NCBI GenBank assembly: GCA_002436415.1
Contig: DJMA01000033.1
Coordinates: 1-64,000 of the forward strand
Source: Bdellovibrionaceae bacterium UBA6502
GTDB taxonomy: Bacteria; Bdellovibrionota; Bdellovibrionia; Bdellovibrionales; UBA840
Direction of reading: 5' to 3'
DNA length: 64,000 nucleotides
The notes under the pieces are model-generated. The model made no database searches. It was not told the DNA's origin and saw nothing but the letters and a program-made list of their open reading frames with translations. Below, in pieces: positions 27,150 to 36,642 of the stretch; position 1 is the first letter of the stretch, and every line of letters begins with the position of its first letter. Both the position numbers and the translations under genes were made by a program.

Positions 27150-28043
27150 ATGTCATTTCAAAACTTAATTCACTTAAAAGATTTCGAACGAGGCCAGGTC
27201 GATGACCTGATGGAAACGGCATTTGCTATGAAGAGAGGAAGCGTTGAACTTCCTCTTTTTTTTGGCAAAAAACCGATTCTAGCCACCTTTTTTTTAGAAA
27301 ATTCAACGCGAACTAAACTTTCCTTCGCTGTGGCTGCAAAGCGACTAGGGGCTGAAGTTTTAGATTTTCCAGTTAGTAGTTCTAGCCTAAGTAAAGGGGA
27401 GAGTTTGGAGGCAAGCTTTCAATGTCTTGAGGCCTTTGGAGTTAATGGAATTGTTTTTCGTGGAAGTGAATCGGTGCTAACAGATATCAGCACGAAAATT
27501 AAAACTCCCATTGTTAGTGGTGGAGAAGGGAATTCTGGGCATCCAACCCAAGCGCTTCTAGATTATATGAGTTTTCTCGAAGACTTCCAGTCATTAGAGG
27601 GGAAAAGACTATTGATAGCAGGTGATCTAAAACACTCTAGAGTATTTGCAAGTCATCGTGAACTAGCCAAGCTGATGAATCTTGAATTGGTGTATTCTGG
27701 GCCAGATCACTTCTTACCGAAAGATGGATATGGCGTGAAAATGGACTTTGATGAGGCCATCGAAAGTTCTGACATGATTATGTTGTTAAGAGTGCAAAAG
27801 GAGAGGCACCAAGCTGAGGCCAATGACGGAGACTACAATCAAAACTTTGGCCTTAACCAAAAAAATCTGGAAAAAATTAAGCCAAGCGCCAAGATCTACC
27901 ATCCAGGTCCGTATAATCTTGGAGTGGAAATTACGGAAGATGTATTGAAAGATGCAAGGTGTAGAATTTGGGACCAGGTTGAAAACGGTGTTTATCTGCG
28001 TATGGCAGTTTTAAAGAATATTTTAGGAGATCAAAAACAATGA
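27150..28043 (+). CDS. pyrB: Aspartate carbamoyltransferase, catalytic subunit
   Basis: It condenses carbamoyl phosphate and aspartate, the committed step of pyrimidine synthesis. Landmarks are ENSTRTKLSFAVA (carbamoyl-phosphate loop), HPTQALLDY and LLRVQKERH; the latter carries the aspartate-binding loop. The ATG at 27150 is taken as start (297 residues) because homologues begin near this point; an earlier in-frame TTG at 27114 exists and neither has a strong ribosome site. A possible promoter is TTGAAA (27068) with TAAAAG (27092) at 18-base spacing. No pyrI was seen nearby. The stop overlaps the carA start by four bases. Confidence 0.95.
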   Translation: MSFQNLIHLKDFERGQVDDLMETAFAMKRGSVELPLFFGKKPILATFFLENSTRTKLSFAVAAKRLGAEVLDFPVSSSSLSKGESLEASFQCLEAFGVNGIVFRGSESVLTDISTKIKTPIVSGGEGNSGHPTQALLDYMSFLEDFQSLEGKRLLIAGDLKHSRVFASHRELAKLMNLELVYSGPDHFLPKDGYGVKMDFDEAIESSDMIMLLRVQKERHQAEANDGDYNQNFGLNQKNLEKIKPSAKIYHPGPYNLGVEITEDVLKDARCRIWDQVENGVYLRMAVLKNILGDQKQ

Positions 28044-29128
28044 AAGTAGAACTGCATTTAGAGGATGGAAGTGTTTTTACTGGAAAGGCCTTTGGCGCAA
28101 GCAAAAATCACCAACTAGGGGAGCTGGTGTTTTTCACAGGTATGACAGGCTATCAAGAGGTTCTGACTGACCCTTCTTACTGTGATCAAATGGTATGTAT
28201 GACCTATCCTTTGATTGGAAACTATGGTTTAAATCGTGATGACTATGAGGCACTAATGCCGCATCTCTCTGCTTTAATCATTCATGAATATTGTGATCGC
28301 CCAAGTAACTGGCGTTCGCAATTTAGCTTGGATCAAGTTTTAAAAGAGCACAATATTCCTGGTATCACTCGTATTGATACACGAGCTTTGACAAAGAAAA
28401 TTCGTGAATTTGGTAGTATGAAAGCTTGCCTTGTTTATGAGGGGCAAGATGTTGAGAAAGCTAAGACTTTACTGAAAAACAAACTGCCAACGGATCAAGT
28501 AAAAAGGGTTTCGACGACACAAGTGATCCATTCTCCTGGCGCCGGAAAAAGAGTCGTTGTCTACGATTTTGGTTGTAAAAAAGGAATTCTAAGAGAGCTT
28601 GCTAAGCGCGGTTGTGATGTAATTGTTGTTCCTTACAATACTCCTGCAGAAGACTTGCAAAAATGGCGACCAGATGGAGTGCTATTGTCCAATGGACCTG
28701 GCGATCCTCGAGATCTTCCTGAAGTTATTGAAGAAGTAAAAAAGTTGAGAGCTAGCTATCCTGTTTTTGGAATTTGTTTAGGGCATCAGTTGTTAGCTTT
28801 AAGCTATGACTGCGAAGTGGAAAAATTAAAATTTGGTCATCATGGTGGAAACCATCCTGTCTATGATTTTAGAAAAGATAAAGCGATCATTACTTCTCAA
28901 AATCACAACTATGCTGTAACCGAAGAGTCCATCAAAAAACTGGGCCTAGAGTTAACTCATATCAATTTAAATGATAAATCTGTGGAAGGCTTTGCAGATC
29001 CTAAGTCTAAAGCCTTTAGTGTTCAATACCATCCAGAAGCAAGTCCAGGGCCAGAGGACTCTAGCTATTTATTTGATGATTTCTTAGGAAATTTAGAAGA
29101 CGAAAGAAGAGGTAGCATTTATGGCTAA
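28040..29128 (+). CDS. carA: Carbamoyl-phosphate synthase, small (glutaminase) subunit
   Basis: The 362-residue subunit splits glutamine and feeds ammonia to CarB. The N-terminal CarA domain (GKAFGASKNHQLGELVFFTG MTGYQE region) is followed by the class I amidotransferase domain. This has the catalytic Cys in FGICLGHQLLALS and the His-Glu pair in YHPEASPGP. It overlaps pyrB by four bases (ATGA) and carB by eight, giving tight translational coupling within the pyrimidine operon. Confidence 0.97.
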   Translation: MKVELHLEDGSVFTGKAFGASKNHQLGELVFFTGMTGYQEVLTDPSYCDQMVCMTYPLIGNYGLNRDDYEALMPHLSALIIHEYCDRPSNWRSQFSLDQVLKEHNIPGITRIDTRALTKKIREFGSMKACLVYEGQDVEKAKTLLKNKLPTDQVKRVSTTQVIHSPGAGKRVVVYDFGCKKGILRELAKRGCDVIVVPYNTPAEDLQKWRPDGVLLSNGPGDPRDLPEVIEEVKKLRASYPVFGICLGHQLLALSYDCEVEKLKFGHHGGNHPVYDFRKDKAIITSQNHNYAVTEESIKKLGLELTHINLNDKSVEGFADPKSKAFSVQYHPEASPGPEDSSYLFDDFLGNLEDERRGSIYG

Positions 29129-32100
29129 GCGCGAAGATATCGAAAAAGTATTAGTGATTGGCTCAGGACCAATTATTATTGGCCAGGCTGCCGAGTTTGA
29201 TTACGCTGGTACCCAAGCTTGTCAGGCTTTGAGGGAAGAAGGTTATGAAGTGGTTTTGGTAAATTCAAATCCTGCCACGATTATGACCGATGTAGATACT
29301 GCAGATAAAGTTTATATGGAGCCTTTGACGGAAGAGTTTTTAACAAGAATCCTTCGTAAGGAGAGACCGGATGCTTTGCTAGCTGGTTTAGGCGGACAAA
29401 CAGGCTTAAACTTGGCTCTTGCTTTGGCGAAAAAAGGCATTTTATCAGAACTAAATATCGAACTCATCGGAACTGGCTTAAACTCAATTGAGCAAGCGGA
29501 GGACCGCGATAAATTTAGAAGTCTAATGCGCGACCTAGGGCAACCAACGCCGCCATCTGCCATCATTCATAATATTGAAGAGGCCATGGAATTTACCAAA
29601 AAAATTGCTTTTCCAATTATCATTCGTCCCGCCTTTACCATGGGAGGTTCTGGTGGTGGAATCGCTAGTAACGAAGAAGAATACCGTAACATCGTTGCTA
29701 GTGGGTTAAATGCATCTCCGATCACTCAGTGTATTGTGGAAAAGTCTATTGCCGGCTTTAAAGAAGTTGAATACGAAGTAATGAGAGACGCCAAAGACAA
29801 TTGCATTTGTGTTTGTAATATGGAGAACTTTGATCCTGTTGGAGTTCATACGGGTGACTCCATCGTTTTTGCACCTTCTCAAACATTGTCAGATAAAGAA
29901 TATCAACTCCTTCGTACGGCTGCGATCAATATTATCAAAGCCTTAAAAATCGAAGGTGGTTGTAATGTTCAGTTTGCTCTTGATCCATTTTCTTTTGATT
30001 ACTATGTGATTGAAGTAAATCCTCGCGTGAGTCGATCGTCAGCTTTGGCTTCCAAAGCCACTGGCTATCCTATAGCGAAGATGGCTGCCAAGATTGCGGC
30101 TGGCTATTCTTTGGATGAAATCATTAACCCGGTAACCGGGACTACCTATGCTGCCTTTGAGCCGAGTTTAGATTACGTAGTTACTAAAATACCACGTTGG
30201 CCTTTCGATAAATTTGCTAATGCCGATCGTAAACTGGGAACGCAGATGAAAGCCACTGGCGAAATCATGTCGATCGGCCGAAACATCGAAGAGAGTTTAT
30301 TGAAGGGAGTACGTTCCTTAGAAATCGGTGTAAATCATATTGAAATTGAAGAGTTTGCGAGTTTAAAGGACGAAGAACTAAAAAGTAAAATTCTAGTTTG
30401 TGATGATGAAAGGATGTTTGCTTTGACAGAGGCCTTACGTAGGGGCTGGTCCGAGGCGGAGCTTTGTACAATTACAAAGATTGATCCTTTCTTTATACAT
30501 AAACTACAAAAAATCATAAACATCGAAAAAGAGCTTAAAGAAAATCCAAGTGATTTGGAGCTTTTGCGCTATGCTAAAGAATATGGTTTTAGTGACGAGA
30601 AAATAGCAAAGTTAGTTTCTAAGTCCGAAAATGAAATTCGCGAAACTCGAAAGAAAGAGGGAATTCTGCCAGTTTATAAAATGGTAGATACCTGTGCTGC
30701 GGAGTTTGCTTCTGTCAGTCCCTATTTTTACTCAACCTATGACTTTGAAGATGAAGCGACGCCTACAGCCAAAGAAAAAGTATTGGTACTAGGTTCAGGG
30801 CCAATTCGTATTGGTCAAGGTGTGGAATTTGATTACGCCACTGTTCATGCGGTAAAAGCGATTCAAGAAGCAGGTTATGAGGCAATTATTATCAACAACA
30901 ATCCAGAAACGGTTTCTACGGATTTTAGTATTTCTGACCGTTTGTACTTCGAGCCTCTTCATATTGAAGATGTTATGAATGTTGTAGATAAAGAGCAGCC
31001 AAAGGGCGTGGTAGTGCAGTTTGGCGGTCAGACAGCCATTAATCTTGCGCCTAAGTTGCAAGCGGCTGGCGTTAAAATTTTAGGAACTAGTTTAGAAAGT
31101 ATTGATCGAGCTGAGGATAGAGAAAAGTTTGAAGCAATGTTGAAAAAACTTAGTATTGCTCAACCGATCGGTAAAACTGTTAAGTCAAAAGAAGAAGCGC
31201 TAGTGGCGGCTACCGAGTTGGGATTTCCAGTTTTAGTTCGTCCATCTTATGTTTTAGGTGGTCGTGCTATGGAGATTGTTCATTCCACAGAAGAGTTAGA
31301 GAGCTACATTCAAACTGCTGTAAAGCTAAATCCTGAGCATCCAGTGTTAATCGATAGATATATGATTGGACGTGAGGTTGAGTTGGATGTGATTTCGGAT
31401 GGGGAAAATGTTTGTATTCCAGGAATCATGGAGCATATTGAGAGAGCTGGTGTGCACTCAGGAGACAGTATCGCTGTTTATCCACCACCAACCATTTACG
31501 AAAATTTGAAAAAGCAATTGGTTGAGATTTCCACAAAAATTTGTAGAGAGTTAAAAGTAAAAGGTCTCTTGAATATCCAAGCCGTGATAAAGAAAGACCA
31601 AATTTATGTAATTGAGGTCAATCCTCGTAGTTCGAGAACGGTACCTTTTTTAAGTAAGGTGACTGACATTCCTATGGCTAAAATAGCTACAAAGGCAGCG
31701 CTTGGGATTAGTCTTACTGAGCAACAAGCTCCTATTGGCTACCAAGAAGAGAGCTCTAGGTATAGCGTCAAGGCACCAGTATTCAGCTTTGCAAAACTTC
31801 ATAAAGTTGACACTGGTCTTGGACCAGAAATGAAATCAACCGGTGAGGTGATCGGTAGAGATCAAAGTTTAAGTAAAGCTTTATACAAAGCCCTAATAGC
31901 TTCTGGAATGAAATTGCCAAACCACGGAAATATCATTGTAACGGTAGCTCATAAAGACAAAGAGGAAGTACTTCCAATAGTTAAAGGCTTCGCCGCCCTT
32001 GGTTTTAATATTTTGGCTACTAGCGGTACTTGTCAGTTTTTACGAGATAATTCTTTACGAGTGGAGTCTCTTAAGAAAATTGAAGAGGGGAGTCCTAATA

Positions 32101-32363
32101 TTTTAGATTGCATTCAAAATGGTGAAGCGCAATACGTAATTAACACAATGACGAAAGGCAAAGCGCCGACTCGCGACGGTTTTCAAATTCGTCGAGCCGC
32201 TGTTGAAAGAGACATGGTTTGTGTTACTAGCATCGACACAGCCAAGGCCTTGTTGCAGGTTTTAGAAACTATGAGCTTTAGTATGGAAGCTTGGCAACCA
32301 GGGCAAGATAATGCTTATTTGGGTGGTATGGAAAACAACACTCAACAGAGTTTTTTACTCTAA
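29121..32363 (+). CDS. carB: Carbamoyl-phosphate synthase, large subunit
   Basis: The 1080-residue synthetase makes carbamoyl phosphate from bicarbonate, ammonia and two ATP. The two homologous halves are clear: each opens with VLGSGPIRIGQGVEFDYA or its variant and has an ATP-grasp core (RPAFTMGGSGGG in half 1, RPSYVLGGRAMEI in half 2). The C-terminal allosteric domain (about 940-1080) includes LGFNILATSGT. The length is that of a single-chain bacterial CarB. It overlaps carA by eight bases and precedes pyrF by eight. Confidence 0.98.
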   Translation: MAKREDIEKVLVIGSGPIIIGQAAEFDYAGTQACQALREEGYEVVLVNSNPATIMTDVDTADKVYMEPLTEEFLTRILRKERPDALLAGLGGQTGLNLALALAKKGILSELNIELIGTGLNSIEQAEDRDKFRSLMRDLGQPTPPSAIIHNIEEAMEFTKKIAFPIIIRPAFTMGGSGGGIASNEEEYRNIVASGLNASPITQCIVEKSIAGFKEVEYEVMRDAKDNCICVCNMENFDPVGVHTGDSIVFAPSQTLSDKEYQLLRTAAINIIKALKIEGGCNVQFALDPFSFDYYVIEVNPRVSRSSALASKATGYPIAKMAAKIAAGYSLDEIINPVTGTTYAAFEPSLDYVVTKIPRWPFDKFANADRKLGTQMKATGEIMSIGRNIEESLLKGVRSLEIGVNHIEIEEFASLKDEELKSKILVCDDERMFALTEALRRGWSEAELCTITKIDPFFIHKLQKIINIEKELKENPSDLELLRYAKEYGFSDEKIAKLVSKSENEIRETRKKEGILPVYKMVDTCAAEFASVSPYFYSTYDFEDEATPTAKEKVLVLGSGPIRIGQGVEFDYATVHAVKAIQEAGYEAIIINNNPETVSTDFSISDRLYFEPLHIEDVMNVVDKEQPKGVVVQFGGQTAINLAPKLQAAGVKILGTSLESIDRAEDREKFEAMLKKLSIAQPIGKTVKSKEEALVAATELGFPVLVRPSYVLGGRAMEIVHSTEELESYIQTAVKLNPEHPVLIDRYMIGREVELDVISDGENVCIPGIMEHIERAGVHSGDSIAVYPPPTIYENLKKQLVEISTKICRELKVKGLLNIQAVIKKDQIYVIEVNPRSSRTVPFLSKVTDIPMAKIATKAALGISLTEQQAPIGYQEESSRYSVKAPVFSFAKLHKVDTGLGPEMKSTGEVIGRDQSLSKALYKALIASGMKLPNHGNIIVTVAHKDKEEVLPIVKGFAALGFNILATSGTCQFLRDNSLRVESLKKIEEGSPNILDCIQNGEAQYVINTMTKGKAPTRDGFQIRRAAVERDMVCVTSIDTAKALLQVLETMSFSMEAWQPGQDNAYLGGMENNTQQSFLL

Positions 32364-32371
32364 GGAGAAAT

Positions 32372-33055
32372 ATGAAGGAAGTCATTGTAGCTCTTGATTA
32401 TCCAGAGGCTAATCCCGCGCTTAAGCTCATCGATCAAATTGGTGAGGATTTGACTTGGGTAAAGGTCGGCATGCAGCTTTATTACAAAGAAGGGCCGAAG
32501 TTTATTGATCAATTAAAATCAAAAAAATTAAAAATTTTTTTAGATTTAAAATTACATGACATTCCTCATACAGTAGCCCGAGCTTGTGAATCTTTGTTAA
32601 ATCTAGGAGTGGATATGACTAATGTTCACTGCCTCGGAGGTAAAGAGATGATGGCGGCGGCTGCCGAAGTTTGTTCTGATCAATTGCAATTGATTGGGGT
32701 AACGCAACTTACCTCTACATCACAGAGGCAAATGAACCAAGAGATGAGTATCCCAGGTGAACTAGAGCAAAGTGTATTGTCTTTAGCGAGTTTGGCTAAA
32801 GAATCTGCTTTGTCGGGAGTGGTTTGCTCTAGCTTTGAAGCAGCCTTGATTAAAAAGCATTGTGGCTCCGAGTTTTTAAGTGTTTGTCCTGGCATTCGAT
32901 TTGAAGAGGATGCGAAAGATGATCAAGTTCGTGTGGCAAGTCCCAAATTTGCGGGTGAAAACTCTGTGGACTTCGCTGTGATTGGTAGAAGCATTACAAA
33001 AGCAAACTCTCCTAAAGATAAATTTTTACAAGCCATTGCTGAAATGAGAATATAG
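32372..33055 (+). CDS. pyrF: Orotidine 5'-phosphate decarboxylase
   Basis: The last step to UMP. The 227-residue protein has the catalytic cluster FLDLKLHDIPHTV (Asp-Lys-Asp) and the phosphate-binding end VASPKFAGENSVDFAVIGRSI. The length is typical of the bacterial group. AAGGAG lies six bases before the ATG. The stop codon directly abuts the pyrE ATG. Confidence 0.96.
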   Translation: MKEVIVALDYPEANPALKLIDQIGEDLTWVKVGMQLYYKEGPKFIDQLKSKKLKIFLDLKLHDIPHTVARACESLLNLGVDMTNVHCLGGKEMMAAAAEVCSDQLQLIGVTQLTSTSQRQMNQEMSIPGELEQSVLSLASLAKESALSGVVCSSFEAALIKKHCGSEFLSVCPGIRFEEDAKDDQVRVASPKFAGENSVDFAVIGRSITKANSPKDKFLQAIAEMRI

Positions 33056-33667
33056 ATGAACCCAAAAGAAATTGCTAGAATCTTGGTAGATATAGAAGCC
33101 GTAAAATTAAGTTTTGAAAAACCCTTCCAATGGGTTTCTGGAATCGAATCACCAATTTATTGTGATAATCGCTTGATCATTTCAGATGTAGAAGGGCGAA
33201 GAAAAATTGCAAAAGCATTTGCGGATAAAATAAAGGCCCAGTATCCAGATACCAATTTGATTGCTGGAACCGCCACAGCGGGAATTCCTCATGCTGCTTG
33301 GGTGGCAGAAGAGTTAAACTTGCCTATGCTCTATGTTCGATCTAAAGCCAAAGAGCATGGTACTAAGAGTCTTATCGAAGGTAAGTTTCAAGAGGGGCAA
33401 AGCTGTGTTTTGATAGAAGATTTAATTTCTACGGGAAAATCAAGTGTTGCAGCACTTCAGGCTTTAAAGGCTGAGGGACTTGCAGTTAAGAAGGTATACT
33501 CGATTTTTAGTTATGGACTTAAGAAAGCGGATGAAAAGTTTAAAGAAGCAGATTTTGAATTTGAGTCCTTAAGCCAGGTTGAGTCTTTAATCGACTACGG
33601 TGTAGAAAGCGGTTTCCTCAGTGAAAGCAACACCAATCAGTTGCGTAGTTTTTTCTCCTCACTCTAG
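33056..33667 (+). CDS. pyrE: Orotate phosphoribosyltransferase
   Basis: It converts orotate and PRPP to OMP for PyrF. The PRPP-binding motif VLIEDLISTGKSSV is clear, as are GTATAGIPHAAW and the catalytic loop RSKAKEHGTKSLIEG with its conserved lysines. It has 203 residues and starts right after the pyrF stop, ending the operon. pyrC and pyrD are not in this window. Confidence 0.95.
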   Translation: MNPKEIARILVDIEAVKLSFEKPFQWVSGIESPIYCDNRLIISDVEGRRKIAKAFADKIKAQYPDTNLIAGTATAGIPHAAWVAEELNLPMLYVRSKAKEHGTKSLIEGKFQEGQSCVLIEDLISTGKSSVAALQALKAEGLAVKKVYSIFSYGLKKADEKFKEADFEFESLSQVESLIDYGVESGFLSESNTNQLRSFFSSL

Positions 33668-33751
33668 TAAGAAGATTTAGTTTTAAACCTATAGGCCTAA
33701 CTATAAAAACCAGACTTTAAAGAAAGTTGAATTAGTAAGTATCAAATCAAA

Positions 33752-33769
33752 GGCCCTTTAAAAGGGTCC
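33752..33769 (+). terminator. Possible weak terminator after pyrE
   Basis: GGCCCTTT and AAGGGTCC pair with one mismatch, followed by AGTTTTATGCTTTTT. It lies 85 bases beyond pyrE. The T run is interrupted, so the call is weak. Confidence 0.3.
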
Positions 33770-33865
33770 AGTTTTATGCTTTTTCTAAATTGATAATCTC
33801 GCTTGGGGTTTCTTTTTCTATCTCCAATAGTTAAGATTAAGCTTGTTAAAAACAAGCGAGTTTAA

Positions 33866-34510
33866 ATGGAAAATAAAAAAATAAACGCCAATAGCTATGA
33901 TCTTCTTCCAACGATTTACGATATCCGTGGCTTTTTTATTTTAAGCTTTGCTTATAGAAATTCTATTTTTCGCCAACTGAGATTTTTTGCAGAAAATATG
34001 AAGGAAAAACACCTTGAGTGTGCCATTGGAACAGGAAGTTTTACTAAACTATGTCTTTTGATGAAGCGACTGATCGGCAATAAAACCCAAACTCAATTAG
34101 TTGGGGTGGATTATTCAGAGGCCTTGATGGGTGGGGCTAAGAAAAAGCTGAAACACTGTGAACTTAAAATTGAAGACCTTCGTAATCTCTCGTTTCCAGA
34201 TGCAAGTTTTGATTCTGTAAATTTACCAAATGGTTTTCATACCATTGATGGGATCGAAAAAGTTTTGGATGAAACCACTCGGGTTTTAAAGCCTGGTGGC
34301 TCATACTATGTAAATGTTTTAACTCCTCCAGGTTCAGGCTTTTTAAATCGTATCAGCAAGGCTGTAAATAATTATGGGAAAAACATTGGGATTCTAAACC
34401 GCCCTTATATGGTGGAGGAAGCTAGGCAGCTTCTGGAATCTAGAAAGCTTGAAATTCTATCTGAAACCAAAGTAGGAAACTGTGCCTATTTCAAGGCTCG
34501 TAAAATATAG
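33866..34510 (+). CDS. Class I SAM-dependent methyltransferase
   Basis: The 214-residue protein follows the UbiE/Methyltransf_11 plan: LECAIGTGSF as the SAM loop, an acidic VGVDYSEALM after the second strand, and IEDLRNLSFPDASFDSV, then ETTRVLKPGGSYYVNV. The substrate is unknown. There is no signal peptide. The ribosome site is weak. It is followed 64 bases downstream by a membrane phosphotransferase on the same strand. Confidence 0.8.
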   Translation: MENKKINANSYDLLPTIYDIRGFFILSFAYRNSIFRQLRFFAENMKEKHLECAIGTGSFTKLCLLMKRLIGNKTQTQLVGVDYSEALMGGAKKKLKHCELKIEDLRNLSFPDASFDSVNLPNGFHTIDGIEKVLDETTRVLKPGGSYYVNVLTPPGSGFLNRISKAVNNYGKNIGILNRPYMVEEARQLLESRKLEILSETKVGNCAYFKARKI

Positions 34511-34577
34511 TCCCAGTCTCTGATGACGCCGCGTTTAACTAACTGCTGTTTTGTTAAATTGCGATTAGATTAGCGTG

Positions 34578-36608
34578 ATGGATTTATGGAAAATTAGTGC
34601 AAAAGAAAACTTTAAACATTGGCAAAGCTTTATAAATTATATTTTATTTACCTATGTTTTTGTGACTCTTAGCCAAGGTCTTTTAAGATTTTTGATGTTT
34701 GAAATTTTTCGAAGTCCAGGAACTGCGAAAGAGTTTTACTCCTATTTACCTTCAGCCTTATTTCTTGGGTTTCGTTTTGATTTTGCCGTAGCCAATTATA
34801 TTTCAGCACCAATTTTATTGCTAAGCTTCTTGGTTCTTTTGTTTCGATCTGAAAAACTGTGGATTGGCTTTCTAAAGTTTACTCGTTATTATTTGTGCGC
34901 CTTTCTTGTTTTGATTAGTGTTCTATTCATTTGGGATATCACTTTTTATCACTACTTTACGGATCATTTTAACTTGTTGGTATTTGGCTTGTGGGAGGAT
35001 GACACCACAGCTCTTTTAAAATCTCTTTGGAAAAATGAACCTCTATTTTTGGAGTTCCTCGGTTTTTCCTTTATGACTTGGTTGATATATAAGTTTTTGG
35101 GTCTTGCTGAGAAAAAGAATTTTTTCAATTTTAAGAAAAGAAATGTTTTTGTTAGGTCTTCAAGTTATCTAGCGGCCTTTTTGATTGTTGGTTTAGGAGC
35201 TCGAGGAAGTTTGAATTTTGATATGCATCCTCTTAACCGAATTCACACCGAGATAAGTCCACATCTTTTTGTGAACCAAATTGCTTTTAGCCCCATTTTC
35301 GCTTTGTCTGATGCGTTTAAATTGGGTTTAAAGATTCGTAAGCATGACTACAACATTATCAAAGAAATGGGTTATGAGGGAAATATTCAAAAGGCTTTTA
35401 GAGATCTGTACAATAAGGAGACTTCCGAGCTTAGTGATTTGAAACAGAGTTTGCATTTTGTTACTCCGAAGCACAGTGGGCCAAGGCCTCATGTTGTGGT
35501 TTTTGCCATGGAAAGTATGGGAGCCTTTTGGATGCAGTTGGATTCGGAGGAGTTTCCGATCCAAGGTAAAATGCGTAAGCACTTTCAGGAAGATGTTTTA
35601 AATTTAAACTTCATGCCTTCAGGAAATGGCACCTATGCTAGTGTCACGCATTGGTTAACAAACCTTCCAGCATTACCAGGGGTTGCACCAGCGGAGCGCT
35701 TTGTAGGAAAGAATTATATTACCAGTTCCATTCGACCTTTTAAGGAAGCTGGCTATGAGACTCACTACATTTACGGTGGAGGCCTGGGTTGGCGTAATTT
35801 AAGTCCTTATCTAAAAGACTTAGGTTTTGATGAACTTCATGGGGAAACTCGTATTGAAGAGAGCTTAGGCGGAAAACTAGAAAAACATCCTTGGGGTGTG
35901 TTTGATGAAGATCTTATGAAATATGTTGAAATGCATTTACGATCTAGTTCCAAGCCACAACTGCTTTTCGTTTTGAGTACTACTAACCATCCGCCCTTTG
36001 ATGTTCCTAAAAATTATCCAGCAGTGAAGTTTTCTTATCCACAGAAGCTTAAACAGCGCTTGCAAAAAATTAGTGATACCTTAAATCAAAGGCTTATCGC
36101 TTATCGCTACGCCATGGATAGCTTAGGTGGATTTATGGATAATCTTAAATCAAAAAAACTAGAGCGTCCTTTGGTGGTTGCTGCTTCTGGAGATCACAGC
36201 TTTTATGAGAGCGTTGCTTTTCGCGCAGAAAATTTAATCGAGTGGCGTGGAGTTCCATTGTATTTGTATTCTTCGCTTGGAAATTTACCGAAAGAGGATC
36301 TACAGTCTAAATTTGGTTCTCATGCTAATATTTTTCCTAGTCTCTATGATATAGCATTAAGTGAAGTGGAATACGTTTCTGTGGCCAAAAGTTTACTTCG
36401 TCCTGGACATAGCTTTGCCTTGAGTTCTTTTGGTTACGTGGATGATCAAGTGAGTTTGGTTGGAGACTTGAGCTATTTAAAAAGCCAAGATGGTCTCTAT
36501 CATATGCAAAAGAAAGACAATGGTCTTACAGCGACCGCTAAGAAAATTCGAAGAGCATTTTTTGCTATCTCAGAATTTTTAATTCGTGAGAGTCCCAACC
36601 GTAACTAA
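34578..36608 (+). CDS. LtaS-like membrane phosphoglycerol transferase / sulfatase-fold protein
   Basis: The product of about 676 residues has about five N-terminal membrane spans (to about residue 215). An extracytoplasmic alkaline-phosphatase-fold domain follows. It carries VFAMESMGAF (metal-binding Glu), SGNGTYAS (nucleophile Thr) and ASGDHSFY (Asp-His), the layout of LtaS and OpgB enzymes. In Gram-negatives these proteins usually add phosphoglycerol or phosphoethanolamine to envelope glycans or lipids; the acceptor here is unknown. An ATG at 34578 directly follows a GTG at 34575; either may be used. Confidence 0.85.
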   Translation: MDLWKISAKENFKHWQSFINYILFTYVFVTLSQGLLRFLMFEIFRSPGTAKEFYSYLPSALFLGFRFDFAVANYISAPILLLSFLVLLFRSEKLWIGFLKFTRYYLCAFLVLISVLFIWDITFYHYFTDHFNLLVFGLWEDDTTALLKSLWKNEPLFLEFLGFSFMTWLIYKFLGLAEKKNFFNFKKRNVFVRSSSYLAAFLIVGLGARGSLNFDMHPLNRIHTEISPHLFVNQIAFSPIFALSDAFKLGLKIRKHDYNIIKEMGYEGNIQKAFRDLYNKETSELSDLKQSLHFVTPKHSGPRPHVVVFAMESMGAFWMQLDSEEFPIQGKMRKHFQEDVLNLNFMPSGNGTYASVTHWLTNLPALPGVAPAERFVGKNYITSSIRPFKEAGYETHYIYGGGLGWRNLSPYLKDLGFDELHGETRIEESLGGKLEKHPWGVFDEDLMKYVEMHLRSSSKPQLLFVLSTTNHPPFDVPKNYPAVKFSYPQKLKQRLQKISDTLNQRLIAYRYAMDSLGGFMDNLKSKKLERPLVVAASGDHSFYESVAFRAENLIEWRGVPLYLYSSLGNLPKEDLQSKFGSHANIFPSLYDIALSEVEYVSVAKSLLRPGHSFALSSFGYVDDQVSLVGDLSYLKSQDGLYHMQKKDNGLTATAKKIRRAFFAISEFLIRESPNRN

Positions 36609-36642
36609 TGGTTCTAAAAAATTATAAGTGAGAGCAAAAGTA

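Noticed and set aside
33745..33775. A remnant of the IS end (GGGTCCAGTTTTA)
   Set aside because: Only a few bases agree and the TTAATTGCGGATG part is absent; it is better read as a weak terminator.
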